Source: an uncultured Clostridia bacterium (lineage in GTDB: Bacteria; Bacillota; Clostridia; Christensenellales; Borkfalkiaceae). From it: a stretch of 64,000 bases of DNA. The DNA lies in the NCBI GenBank assembly GCA_937912025.1, contig CALDOZ010000026.1:7153-71152 (forward strand). Reading direction: 5' to 3'. Both the position numbers and the translations under genes were made by a program. A model generated the notes under the pieces. It searched no databases. It saw only the letters and a list, made by a program, of their open reading frames with translations, and had not been told where the DNA came from. This document shows, piece after piece, positions 34,927 to 43,353 of this stretch. How positions within the stretch are numbered: the stretch's first letter is position 1; each line of letters begins with the position of its first letter.

Positions 34927-35879
34927 TATTCTTGAGCAAATAACGACGCAGCGCCAACAATACCTGCATTATTGCCAAGTTTTGCAGCAAGAATGTCCGC
35001 CTTTGGCGCACTTGGATAACCATAACTAAACTTATCGCAATACGCCTTAACTTTATCAATTAAGTAATCGCCTTCTTTTGAAATACCGCCACCGATAATT
35101 ACCGCTTCAGGACGGAAAATATTCATAAAGTTCATAAGCCCGTCACCAATATAACTAACAAATTCGTCAACAACGTAGTTTGCAACTTTATCGCCCTTTT
35201 TAGCGCACGCAAAAGACGTAATACCGTTAACTTTTTCAATATCACCGTCAACGAAATCCCACATAGCGCTATCGCGATTTTCAAGCATTTTTTCCTTTGT
35301 AAGTCTAATTAAAGCAGTAGCGGAAGCGTATTGTTCTAAGCAACCACGTCTACCACAGCCGCATTTATGACCGCCAAGTTTTAAAGTAACGTGACCAAGT
35401 TCCGCAACCATACCGAGATTACCTTGGTATAATTTTTTATCTAAAACTATACCACCGCCAACGCCCGTTCCAATAGTAATTAAAACTACGTTAGAGTAAT
35501 TTTTAGCAACCCCAAAATATACTTCGCCAAGCGTTGCAACGTCAGCATCGTTACCAAGTTTAACCGGTAAACCCGTAACGCCTTCAACTATTTTAGCAAG
35601 CGGAAGGTCTACCCAAGGTATATTAGGAACGTACGTTGCCAATCCTTCGCTTGGTTTTACGCCACCCGGAACACCTATGCCTACGCCCTTAATTTCGCTT
35701 TTAGAAATATTGCTTTCTTCAATGAGTTTATTAACGTTTTCACCAATTAAGATAGCGTGAACTTCTTGACTATCGTCTTTACTAGTTGTAAAAGTTAAAG
35801 TTTTTACGATATTGCCATCACCGTCAACAATCCCAATTTTTATAGACATACCGCCTACGTCAACACCAATATAATACAT
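34926..35879 (-). CDS. ROK-family sugar kinase (glucokinase type)
   Basis: 317 residues. YYIGVDVGGMSIKIGIVD is the ATP phosphate loop. ELGHVTL contains the substrate-contacting Glu-x-Gly-His. CGCGRRGCLEQYAS is the ROK zinc site with the three cysteines. IIGGGISKEGD is the C-terminal ATP motif. No DNA-binding domain is attached, so this is a kinase rather than a repressor. Glucokinase activity is most likely and would feed glucose released by the GH2 enzyme into glycolysis. Confidence 0.9.
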   Translation of the reverse strand: MYYIGVDVGGMSIKIGIVDGDGNIVKTLTFTTSKDDSQEVHAILIGENVNKLIEESNISKSEIKGVGIGVPGGVKPSEGLATYVPNIPWVDLPLAKIVEGVTGLPVKLGNDADVATLGEVYFGVAKNYSNVVLITIGTGVGGGIVLDKKLYQGNLGMVAELGHVTLKLGGHKCGCGRRGCLEQYASATALIRLTKEKMLENRDSAMWDFVDGDIEKVNGITSFACAKKGDKVANYVVDEFVSYIGDGLMNFMNIFRPEAVIIGGGISKEGDYLIDKVKAYCDKFSYGYPSAPKADILAAKLGNNAGIVGAASLFAQE

Positions 35880-35890
35880 AATTCACCTTT

Positions 35891-36874
35891 TTAACCGAGC
35901 ACGCCCATACTGAGCAATATATCGGTAATACCTTTTAAATTAGTTTTAATTTTTTTATAAGGACGGAGCGCGTAATAGTACGCTAAATAAGCAAGGCTAA
36001 TTTTTTCCTTGTCGCCCTCGTTAAGTTTTTTAGTAAATATTTCAAGAACGTAAATTAGTTCTTCTTTATCTTCACGCGAAGTATGACTTTGAGTAATTGC
36101 AAGTTTATCAAGTTCTAAAAGCCTATAAATATTGCGTTGGAAGGTAATTTTTTGAGTGTTATTAACTGTGTTTGACGTAGTTACAGTTGTTGTAGATTCA
36201 CCAGTAGTAACGTTTCCGCCACCATTATTAACGTTATTAATAACGTTAGTTTGATTTACTCCGCTCGTTGTAGACGTTGTTGTTTCTTCCGTCGTTACAG
36301 TAGTAGTCGTTGCGGTTGTAGTGTTGGTAGTATCACCGTCAGTAGTTACAACGTTAGTATTTATAACGGGATTTACTATGTTAGGTTTTACGTTAGTATC
36401 AACGTTAGTTTCATCATCAGTCGTTTCGCCTTCGCCTGGAAATTGAACGCTATTAATTAGTTGCATGCCAATTTGATAAGTGTACGACCTAAACGGCAAA
36501 AGCACCGCTTTACAAAAGTTTTTGTAGCCCGCTTCGTAATTTTTACCGGCATTCATATAATCAAGAAGGTCTGAAAGTTGAAATTTATTATAGTTTATTT
36601 CCCTCAAAAGCAAGTAAACGAATGCTATAACGTCAGTATTTCTTGCAGGTAAAACGAACGACTTAACTCCGTCGTTTTCAACTAGACACTTTGTTAAAAC
36701 GTCGTAAAAATCAAAATCTTCAGTAAAATATTTAAAAAGGTCTGAAAGCAATTTTGATGAATTTATTACTGTAATTACTTCGTAAATTCCTGTGTTTGCA
36801 AATAAGTATTTACTTTCGCTAAGCCCGTCAACCGCGCGACAAAAGGAATTTAATGATTCTTCTCTAGTTCTCAT
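35891..36874 (-). CDS. Unknown protein with a Thr-rich central linker
   Basis: 327 residues, no signal peptide or membrane helix. A helical N-terminal domain (1 to about 150, ending near INSVQFPGEGE) and a helical C-terminal domain (about 240-327, with ITSQSHTSREDKEELIYVL-like charged helices) are joined by roughly 85 residues of Thr, Val and Asn low complexity with runs of TTTT. I do not recognise the family. The linker composition matches those of FtsZ and FtsL in this genome, which hints at a shared cellular setting but proves nothing. It precedes the ROK kinase by 11 bases. Confidence 0.55.
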   Translation of the reverse strand: MRTREESLNSFCRAVDGLSESKYLFANTGIYEVITVINSSKLLSDLFKYFTEDFDFYDVLTKCLVENDGVKSFVLPARNTDVIAFVYLLLREINYNKFQLSDLLDYMNAGKNYEAGYKNFCKAVLLPFRSYTYQIGMQLINSVQFPGEGETTDDETNVDTNVKPNIVNPVINTNVVTTDGDTTNTTTATTTTVTTEETTTSTTSGVNQTNVINNVNNGGGNVTTGESTTTVTTSNTVNNTQKITFQRNIYRLLELDKLAITQSHTSREDKEELIYVLEIFTKKLNEGDKEKISLAYLAYYYALRPYKKIKTNLKGITDILLSMGVLG

Positions 36875-36968
36875 ACACCCTCAAACAGCGAAAAAATTCG
36901 CTTAATAACTAATATATAGTTATTATATCACACATTAATCAATCAATCAACATTTTTTTGCAAAAGTA

Positions 36969-36997
36969 TTGATTTTTAACGGGTAATTATGTATAAT
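36969..36997 (+). promoter_or_regulatory. Promoter of the HPr-like/DUF4364/TSCPD operon
   Basis: -35 TTGATT (36969-36974), 17-base spacer, -10 TATAAT (36992-36997); AAGGAGG precedes the ATG at 37033. Confidence 0.82.
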
Positions 36998-37032
36998 AGT
37001 AAAGAACATAAAATAAGGAGGTTCAAATTTAT

Positions 37033-37260
37033 ATGAAATCAATGCAAATATCACTTCAAATGGCAAGCCAGGTTAAAACTTTCGTATCAATCGTACAAAA
37101 ATATCCGTATGATATTGAACTTCATAGCGGTAGATACATAGTTGACGCTAAATCAATACTTGGTATTTTTAGTTTAGACCTTTCAAAAACTTTAACAATC
37201 GAAATCCATTCTAACGATTGTGACGATTTACTTAACGAACTTAAACAATTTTCTATCTAA
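37033..37260 (+). CDS. HPr-like protein lacking the phospho-histidine
   Basis: 75 residues with the HPr fold pattern. Where HPr has GLHARPA with His15, this protein has ISLQMASQVKTFVS, so it cannot carry the PTS phosphate. The regulatory-serine region is kept: DAKSILGIFSLDL corresponds to KSIMGxMSL around Ser46. This combination is like Crh of Bacillus, which acts only in carbon-catabolite signalling after Ser46 phosphorylation by HPr kinase. It is the first gene of a three-gene operon with DUF4364 and a TSCPD protein. Confidence 0.75.
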   Translation: MKSMQISLQMASQVKTFVSIVQKYPYDIELHSGRYIVDAKSILGIFSLDLSKTLTIEIHSNDCDDLLNELKQFSI

Positions 37261-37281
37261 TTTTTAACGGAGGATAAAAGC

Positions 37282-37806
37282 ATGATAAAGCAAGACGAAC
37301 TTTCAATTAACAAATTAATATTATTGTTCGTCTTTGACAAAATGGAAATAGCGCTATCTGAAAACACCGTTTTAGATATGTGCTGTTCTTCTAATGAATG
37401 GATAAACTACATGCTTTGCAAACCTACCCTTAACAAACTTATTGACGAATCTTTTATTTATAACGTTGCTTCATACGGCGACCCGTTATACCAAATAACA
37501 CCGGAAGGTAGATATTGTTTAGCGGAGTTTTACGTTCAAATACCGTCGTCAACGCGCGAATCTATTTCTAACTTTGTTAAAATGAATAGAACGAGATATC
37601 GCCGTAAACAAGAATGTACGGCAGATTATTATATGAATAAAGATTCAACTTATACCGTCTTTTTAAAAATACACGATACTACTAAGCCTATGCTTGAACT
37701 TAAATTTAACGTTACGGATAGGCAAACTGCGAAAAATATTTACAAGAAATGGGAGGAAAAAGCAGGCAATTTATACGCCCTAATTTACGATAATCTTGTA
37801 GACTGA
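37282..37806 (+). CDS. DUF4364 family protein
   Basis: 174 residues. Begins IKQDELSINKLILLFVFDKM and contains YGDPLYQITPEGRYCLAEF; this is the clostridial DUF4364 pattern. The N-terminal 85 residues look like a PadR-type winged helix with the wing around LYQITPEG. The C-terminal beta-rich part is uncharacterised. A transcriptional regulator is plausible but not shown. GGAGG is 9 bases upstream of the ATG. Confidence 0.75.
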   Translation: MIKQDELSINKLILLFVFDKMEIALSENTVLDMCCSSNEWINYMLCKPTLNKLIDESFIYNVASYGDPLYQITPEGRYCLAEFYVQIPSSTRESISNFVKMNRTRYRRKQECTADYYMNKDSTYTVFLKIHDTTKPMLELKFNVTDRQTAKNIYKKWEEKAGNLYALIYDNLVD

Positions 37807-37815
37807 GAGGTAAAA

Positions 37816-38058
37816 ATGAATTCATACAAAACTTTAGGAACTTGCTCTAGACAAATTCTTTACAACTTGACTGACGACGGCAGAGTTACTGACGTTAAAT
37901 TTATCGGTGGCTGTCTTGGAAATTTACAAGGTATAGCAAATCTTGTTGAAGGTAAAAAAATTGAAGAAGTAATTACTGCGCTTAAAGGTATTAAGTGCAG
38001 AAACAACACTTCTTGCCCTGACCAACTTGCAAAAGCATTAGAACAACATTTAAAATAA
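37816..38058 (+). CDS. TSCPD domain protein (TIGR03905 type)
   Basis: 80 residues, with the name-giving TSCPDQLAKAL near the C-terminus and FIGGCLGNLQGIANLVEG in the middle. The same domain forms the C-terminal tail of vitamin B12-dependent ribonucleotide reductases. Stand-alone copies are common in clostridia and of unknown function. GAGG lies 7 bases before the ATG. Last gene of the operon, followed by a strong terminator. Confidence 0.85.
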   Translation: MNSYKTLGTCSRQILYNLTDDGRVTDVKFIGGCLGNLQGIANLVEGKKIEEVITALKGIKCRNNTSCPDQLAKALEQHLK

Positions 38059-38061
38059 TTT

Positions 38062-38097
38062 AAAAGGAGTAAACACAAGATTTACTCCTTTTATTTT
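38062..38097 (+). terminator. Intrinsic terminator of the HPr-like operon
   Basis: Perfect 12-bp stem AAAAGGAGTAAA / TTTACTCCTTTT with a 7-base loop, then ATTTTT. Confidence 0.9.
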
Positions 38098-38109
38098 TAT
38101 AAAAAATAA

Positions 38110-38135
38110 CGCCGTTGCTAATAGTAGCAACGGCG
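38110..38135 (-). terminator. Intrinsic terminator of the 38.2-39.1 kb membrane protein gene
   Basis: 11-bp stem CGCCGTTGCTA / TAGCAACGGCG with a 4-base loop. On the minus strand it is followed by TTATTTTTT. It faces the previous terminator between convergent genes. Confidence 0.85.
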
Positions 38136-38157
38136 CGTTTATTAAGTTTTAATAAGT

Positions 38158-39132
38158 TTAATACAAATCAACTTTGTTTAGAAGTTGCTCGTCGTTATCG
38201 CGCAAGTTTTTAGGAATAACTATATCGTCGTAAGTAACGTAATACTTTTTGCTATTGCGTTGATAGTAATCAACGAACTTTATCACCGAATATATAACGG
38301 CGCTAAACGGAATTGTCAAAAGTAACGCAACGTAAAAAGTCGAAATACCAGATATAACGTTTACCGCAAACATAACTACGCCTAAAATAAAGTAAGACAT
38401 AAACCTTTCTTTAAGCGCGCCTTTATCTATTTGTTTAAAGTTTTGAATAAACGCCTTAAAAGTCGTCATTCCACCGCAAATCATATTAGGAAGAGTTTGA
38501 CCAGCAAGCGCTTGCCTATTTACGTTTACTAAAATAAATAATAACACCGCTATTGGTAAAGCGAAAAAGTCTATTAAGTACACAAGCAGTAACGAAAGGG
38601 CTAAAACAAGCGAATACATAATTACGTTATACAAAAGCAACGCAACTAAACGGTAAATACCATACCTACAAGCGTTTGCAAAATTTTCAAACATAGTATT
38701 TAAAAAGTTAGATTGTTTAAGCGACGACATATAATCGTTTACAAGAACGCCTACGGTATAATCAATTACTCCTAACACAAACGTTAATACGAGTAACATT
38801 AAAATTACGCCTATTATAGAACCTACTATTCCACCAATTTTAGATAAAACTAAATCGTTTACCGCTTTAAGTTCGTTATTTAATTCGATGTTAACGGTTG
38901 ACATTACGACGTCAACAGCATCGGGATTAGAACTAAAAAACTTGTCAACGACAATTCTAAGCGTATCAAACACCGCTGAAACCTCGCTACTTTTAATTAT
39001 TGGTAAAATGGTTGCTTTAGCCAAGAAATAGCAAATAGTAAAACATATAACGTAGATAATTGCCCTACAAAACAAAACTTTAAAGCAAAGCGATTTATTA
39101 GCAAAAGTAATTTTGGCTGAATTTCTTATCAT
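38158..39132 (-). CDS. Unknown multi-pass membrane protein
   Basis: 324 residues with about six hydrophobic segments (near 22-42, 100-125, 165-195, 245-270, 272-290) and an N-terminal basic stretch (MIRNSAKITFANKSLCFK). I do not recognise the family. The overall pattern resembles clostridial DUF975/YIP-like integral membrane proteins, but no motif confirms this. It is downstream of and co-directional with the phage-type module, separated by about 105 bases. It carries its own terminator, so it may be expressed from the same late transcript. No signature of a holin is visible (it is far too long). Confidence 0.5.
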   Translation of the reverse strand: MIRNSAKITFANKSLCFKVLFCRAIIYVICFTICYFLAKATILPIIKSSEVSAVFDTLRIVVDKFFSSNPDAVDVVMSTVNIELNNELKAVNDLVLSKIGGIVGSIIGVILMLLVLTFVLGVIDYTVGVLVNDYMSSLKQSNFLNTMFENFANACRYGIYRLVALLLYNVIMYSLVLALSLLLVYLIDFFALPIAVLLFILVNVNRQALAGQTLPNMICGGMTTFKAFIQNFKQIDKGALKERFMSYFILGVVMFAVNVISGISTFYVALLLTIPFSAVIYSVIKFVDYYQRNSKKYYVTYDDIVIPKNLRDNDEQLLNKVDLY

Positions 39133-39236
39133 AACGTACCTTTAAAATTTTTTTATAGTTATATTGTATAATATTTTTTAATTTCTTGCAACCTTTTTTA
39201 ACAAAAACAATTTTAGTAGCGTAATTTAGGCTAATT

Positions 39237-40193
39237 TTAACTATTTTTTAAAAATCTACCAATATATTCGGCGTAATCGCCAAGTAAATTTTGCAGTTCG
39301 GTGTCGGCAACAAAAGCGTCGTACCTTTTCCCGTGCGGAAGAGCGTAAAAGTATTTTAATACTTCCCCTACGATTTTACCTTTATACGAAATGATTTCAT
39401 CGCTTTTTTGCTTGTTTAAAATATCATTAGCCTTAATTGCATCTTCTTTAGACTTTTCGTTATACTCTAAAATTTCTTTTAGTTTTTTCTCTTCTTCCGC
39501 CTTGAGTTTTTCAACCTTTTCATTCATTTCAAGCGCTTTTTTGAAATTGAGCTGGGATACGGCGCTTGCATAATCGTTTTGAGCCTTAACAACTTCTTCT
39601 TCAATTTTTGATAAGTCGTTTTTTAAGTTTTCGTCAACTTTTAAAAAGTCTGAAATTTTCATTGCGTTAGAGTCTTTTAACTGCTCGGAAACTATACTTG
39701 AACGTTGAAGTCCACGTTTTATAGCGTTATTAGAAATTTTTTCGTTAAGTTCGTTATAAAGGGCGTCAATTTGAGTTTTTTTATCTTTTGCAATTTGCTC
39801 TTTATCGCTTTTTACGTCATTATAATTATCTATAACGCTTTGCTTTTTATCCTTTAAACTTTGCTCTTTTAAGTTGTAGTAATCACCAATTTCGCCCTCA
39901 ACTTCCTTTTTGATTTCTACGTCCGTTTTAGGAACGTAAGTTTTCTCTTCAAACGTAACGTCGGGAATATTTTGTATTCTTTCTTGTTCTTTTTTATACA
40001 TATCAATTGTATTTAAAAGATTTGCCCTGTCGTCGTTATTAGTTGAAGACGAAGCAAGTTTTACAACTTCTTCGCCACCACCCATATCGCTACTATTTAG
40101 TTTTTCGTTTACAACTTCAACTTCTTTTTCTTTTGCTTTCTTTTTCTTTTGTTCTTCATCAAGCAACATTTTAATTTTTTCACTTATATTCAT
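39237..40193 (-). CDS. Coiled-coil protein at the end of the phage-type module
   Basis: 318 residues, highly charged, with long predicted coiled coils: 1-30 (EEQKKKKAKEKEVEVV), 105-160 and 185-265. A short ordered C-terminus (YFYALPHGKRYDAFVADTELQNLLGDYAEYIGRFLKN) follows. No membrane segment or enzyme motif. It lies 2 bases after the propeller/fibre-like gene and so belongs to the same operon. In P22-like phages the equivalent position holds needle or ejection proteins, which are also helical, so an internal or ejection role is possible. The family is not recognised. Confidence 0.5.
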   Translation of the reverse strand: MNISEKIKMLLDEEQKKKKAKEKEVEVVNEKLNSSDMGGGEEVVKLASSSTNNDDRANLLNTIDMYKKEQERIQNIPDVTFEEKTYVPKTDVEIKKEVEGEIGDYYNLKEQSLKDKKQSVIDNYNDVKSDKEQIAKDKKTQIDALYNELNEKISNNAIKRGLQRSSIVSEQLKDSNAMKISDFLKVDENLKNDLSKIEEEVVKAQNDYASAVSQLNFKKALEMNEKVEKLKAEEEKKLKEILEYNEKSKEDAIKANDILNKQKSDEIISYKGKIVGEVLKYFYALPHGKRYDAFVADTELQNLLGDYAEYIGRFLKNS

Positions 40194-40194
40194 A

Positions 40195-41295
40195 CTACTC
40201 CTTCGTTACCGTAATACCGTCGCGATATAAACTTAGGTAACAATTATTTGATAAATTTATTTTTTCTTTACAATAATCGATGAGATTGTCGCTAACCGTT
40301 TGACCATTACTAATTACTTGAATATTGGTTGCGTAACCATCGAAATAGCAAACGTAATACTTACCGTCTATTATACTAACGTGGTAATTTTCACCCTTTT
40401 TAAGTAAATATTTAACTTGCTTTTCTCCGCTATAATCTATTAACACTGCCGACTTTTCAGTCGCTACGATTAAACAGTTTTGAGCAAAAGTATCGCTGAA
40501 TAGTTTTGCGCCGATCAAACTCGTTTTAGTGAAATTTACCTGACCAAATATAGAATAATCGCATTTAAACACCCCGCGCGCATTAACGTAATAAACGTAA
40601 AACGTACCGTTGTTAAAATACCCGCCTACGTCACTTGCTAAAACGTTAACTTCAAACAGAGTAGTAAACGTATTTTTATTCATACTGTAATACGCTAAAC
40701 AAACGCAATTATCTAAATTTATATATAAAACGTATAAATAATTTGCTACAACGTAAATGATTTTACCCTTTAAACAATTATTTATCGTGTAGATTGGTAA
40801 AAGTTCGGTATCGCTAATTTTGTATAAAATCCCCACGCCGTTTTTAAAGTGAATGGCGTAAGTATCGGTATCGTTAGCGCACGCCGTAATATTTTCAACG
40901 CCACTTAAATAACTCACTTCGCCTAAAATTTTTAAAGTTCCTACTAAACTTTGCTCGGCGGAAGTATTAGTTATAGTTATTTCGTTTTCGCCTTCAATTA
41001 GTGGACAATCAAAAATTATGCTATCTAACGCGCTTTTACTAAACGCAACAACTCCATTTACTGTAACTTTTACACTTATAGGCGTAGTAACGTTACTTAA
41101 AATAAACTCAAACGCGCAAACTTGACGCTTTTTAGACGTAATTTTAACAACTTCACTACCACCAGATATAAGGTTAATATTAAAGTGAACTAAATTATTG
41201 TTAGCAACCGCAACTTTATTTTCAAGCGCTAAAATTTTTTTGTTTAATTCTTCAACGGTCAAATTAATCTTTTTTAAATAATCAGAATAATTCAT
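40195..41295 (-). CDS. Putative tail-tip or fibre-like protein of the phage-type module
   Basis: 366 residues from the ATG at 41295 (GAGGTG 6 bases upstream). Residues 5-35 form a short coiled coil (LKKINLTVEELNKKILALENKV). Residues 45-130 look like a beta sandwich. From about 135 to the end, repeated beta strands with motifs such as YAIHFKNGVGILYKI and KYYVCYFDGYATN suggest a propeller of roughly five blades. It follows the nozzle-like propeller gene by 8 bases. A receptor-binding or tail-closing role is inferred only from the position and beta-rich character. Confidence 0.5.
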   Translation of the reverse strand: MNYSDYLKKINLTVEELNKKILALENKVAVANNNLVHFNINLISGGSEVVKITSKKRQVCAFEFILSNVTTPISVKVTVNGVVAFSKSALDSIIFDCPLIEGENEITITNTSAEQSLVGTLKILGEVSYLSGVENITACANDTDTYAIHFKNGVGILYKISDTELLPIYTINNCLKGKIIYVVANYLYVLYINLDNCVCLAYYSMNKNTFTTLFEVNVLASDVGGYFNNGTFYVYYVNARGVFKCDYSIFGQVNFTKTSLIGAKLFSDTFAQNCLIVATEKSAVLIDYSGEKQVKYLLKKGENYHVSIIDGKYYVCYFDGYATNIQVISNGQTVSDNLIDYCKEKINLSNNCYLSLYRDGITVTKE

Positions 41296-41303
41296 AACGC
41301 ACC

Positions 41304-42740
41304 TCAAAACCAACTTAAATATATCGTAGGACTTACTATTCGCGAATACCTTTTATTACTAACAAATTCAAAACTAAAAACTTCGCCTTTAATAAATGGC
41401 TTGATTTGTCTAATTCCACCACCTAAAACGTTAAACTGTTTAACTACGCCTAAGTTTGACGTTATTATTACCGTAACGTCGTTATCTGTATAAAACCTAA
41501 TTTTATCAATGCGTTTTATTTTGGACGGAACGTCAAAATCGGTAGTAGCGCTTTTCCAAACTTTTTTTAATACGTTACCAAATAAGCAACCGCTATCGTC
41601 TAAATAACAAACGTAATTAGCGTTTTTAGTAGTTACTACCGCGTGTCTATTTTCTCCGTCGATAGCGCCAAGCGAAGTTATATTCGTTCCGTGTAACAAA
41701 TAAGTTGACTTGTCGTCAAGTTTGTAAACTACAACAACGTCCGTTTTTACACCGTTTAGTCGCATAACCACCTTGAAATAGAGTTTTCCGTTAGAATAAA
41801 CGCCCTCAGCGTTTGAATTGTCAATATCATTTAGGTATTTATCGTAACATTTCATAACCCTATACGCGCTTACGCCGTTAAACCTGTAAAACCCGTCCTT
41901 TGCCAAATAAATAACGTTATCACCGCATAAAGTTACCGATTTTTTATAAATTTTACCTTGCGAAGTTAGTAAATTTACTACCGAAAAATTTTCTTGCTCG
42001 GCAGTTGCCGTTACGCGCGTTATACCATAAGAACGGAAAACGTAAACGTACCCGTCAAAACTCAAAACTTTGAGCATATCGCCACGGTTATCGTACATAT
42101 TGATAAACCCGCCCTCGTTTAAAGATATATTCCAGTTGGTAGGGTCAAAATCGTCTGAAAACCATAACGAAGTTCCGTTTTTAACGGTGGTAGCGAAAAT
42201 TCTTTCGTTATGAACGCACATTGATGAGATTGGCGGAGCGTTTTCTATATTGGTAACTATATTATCGCTAAGCATTTTAAGTCCGTCTTGAACGGTTGAA
42301 AGCAATAATACGTCGTTACCATTATAGTTGTAGGTTATTACCGTTGGAGCGCTTAAAAAACTAAGCCCGTCAATTTTAGTAAAGTACGGAGTGTTGTTTT
42401 GTGCGTACATTTCAAACTTATACATATTGCCGTCGCTTGCATAAACTATAAGTTTATCTTTTTTAACGTCGTTTTCGTAATCGTAACACTTATAAAAATA
42501 AACGTTATTAGCATAAATGCAGTTTGGAAGCATAACTACTTCAAGACCAAGCGTATACGGTTCTACGCCTTCGCCATCCTTTAACGCGCCGTCTGACATA
42601 TCAAAGTTATAAGATAACTCAGATAGAGCAAGCGAGCGCACGCCTTCGTCTTCTTCGCCACTCATTCCACCGCTAAAAGAATTTATAGTTACTTTTTTAG
42701 TTGTAGGATAATAAATTTTGCCGTCTTTTTTGTAAAACAT
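41304..42740 (-). CDS. Tail hub/nozzle beta-propeller protein (P22 gp10-like)
   Basis: 478 residues from the ATG at 42740, which shares bases with the stop of the connector gene (TAATG). Begins with a short tail, then TINSFSGGMSGEEDEGV and YNFDMSDGALKDGEGVEPY. That pattern starts the seven-bladed nozzle proteins of P22-like and other short-tailed Firmicutes phages. Further repeats include LWFSDDFDPTNWN and DGFYRFNGVSAYRV. In P22, gp10 seals the portal-adaptor channel and holds packaged DNA. Family assignment is from motif memory; the gene order (portal, scaffold, capsid, connector, nozzle) supports it. Confidence 0.68.
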   Translation of the reverse strand: MFYKKDGKIYYPTTKKVTINSFSGGMSGEEDEGVRSLALSELSYNFDMSDGALKDGEGVEPYTLGLEVVMLPNCIYANNVYFYKCYDYENDVKKDKLIVYASDGNMYKFEMYAQNNTPYFTKIDGLSFLSAPTVITYNYNGNDVLLLSTVQDGLKMLSDNIVTNIENAPPISSMCVHNERIFATTVKNGTSLWFSDDFDPTNWNISLNEGGFINMYDNRGDMLKVLSFDGYVYVFRSYGITRVTATAEQENFSVVNLLTSQGKIYKKSVTLCGDNVIYLAKDGFYRFNGVSAYRVMKCYDKYLNDIDNSNAEGVYSNGKLYFKVVMRLNGVKTDVVVVYKLDDKSTYLLHGTNITSLGAIDGENRHAVVTTKNANYVCYLDDSGCLFGNVLKKVWKSATTDFDVPSKIKRIDKIRFYTDNDVTVIITSNLGVVKQFNVLGGGIRQIKPFIKGEVFSFEFVSNKRYSRIVSPTIYLSWF

Positions 42741-43300
42741 TAGTACCACGTCCTTTGTTTTAGTTTTAACGATTTTTTTACTTGAAGTGCGCCCCTTAGC
42801 GCGCTTTGGTATTTATTTCTAAAATTAACGCCTTCTTCAAACATTCCTTTTATTAAACAATACTCGCACGCCGTACCGTAGGCTAAAATTCTCTTACTTA
42901 TTTTTGTAAAAGAATAGTCGCTAACTTCATCAATCGTTCTTTCTGGGCACGCATACGCGTATTCAACCTTAACGCTTTCGTTTGCATAAATCTTTACAGG
43001 GTGAATTTTATGACTTACTTCACTACCGTCAATCTTTTTAACCTTTTTAATTAAAACAGGGTTAAAAGTAAATTGTTCATAAGAAATAACGCCGTCGCTT
43101 GGAGTGAAATTTTCAGTTGTAGTTAAAAGATAATATTCTCTTGAAATTTCATCGGTAATTAAGTTGTAACACCTTAAAAGCAAGTCGCAATCGTTTTTTG
43201 CGGTAGTTTCGTCGTTACACTCTATGCCGTTAAGATAATTTTCAATATCGCTATTATCTAATAAACTTGAGCATAAAATTAATATTTCTTTAACCGTCAT
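42740..43300 (-). CDS. Head-tail connector (gp4/adaptor-like)
   Basis: 186 residues from the ATG at 43300 with AAGGAG 5 bases upstream. Helical N-terminus (MTVKEILILCSSLLDNSDIENYL), a central beta region (PVKIYANESVKVEYAYACPE), then helices (RILAYGTACEYCLIKGMFEEGVNFRNKYQSAL). Head-tail adaptors of short-tailed phages have this shape and size and sit directly after the major capsid gene, as here. It would dock on the portal and receive the nozzle. Confidence 0.62.
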   Translation of the reverse strand: MTVKEILILCSSLLDNSDIENYLNGIECNDETTAKNDCDLLLRCYNLITDEISREYYLLTTTENFTPSDGVISYEQFTFNPVLIKKVKKIDGSEVSHKIHPVKIYANESVKVEYAYACPERTIDEVSDYSFTKISKRILAYGTACEYCLIKGMFEEGVNFRNKYQSALRGALQVKKSLKLKQRTWY

Positions 43301-43353
43301 TTTATCTCCTTTATTAAATTGCTCCGCTTTGAAGCGGAGCAACCAACACGTTA

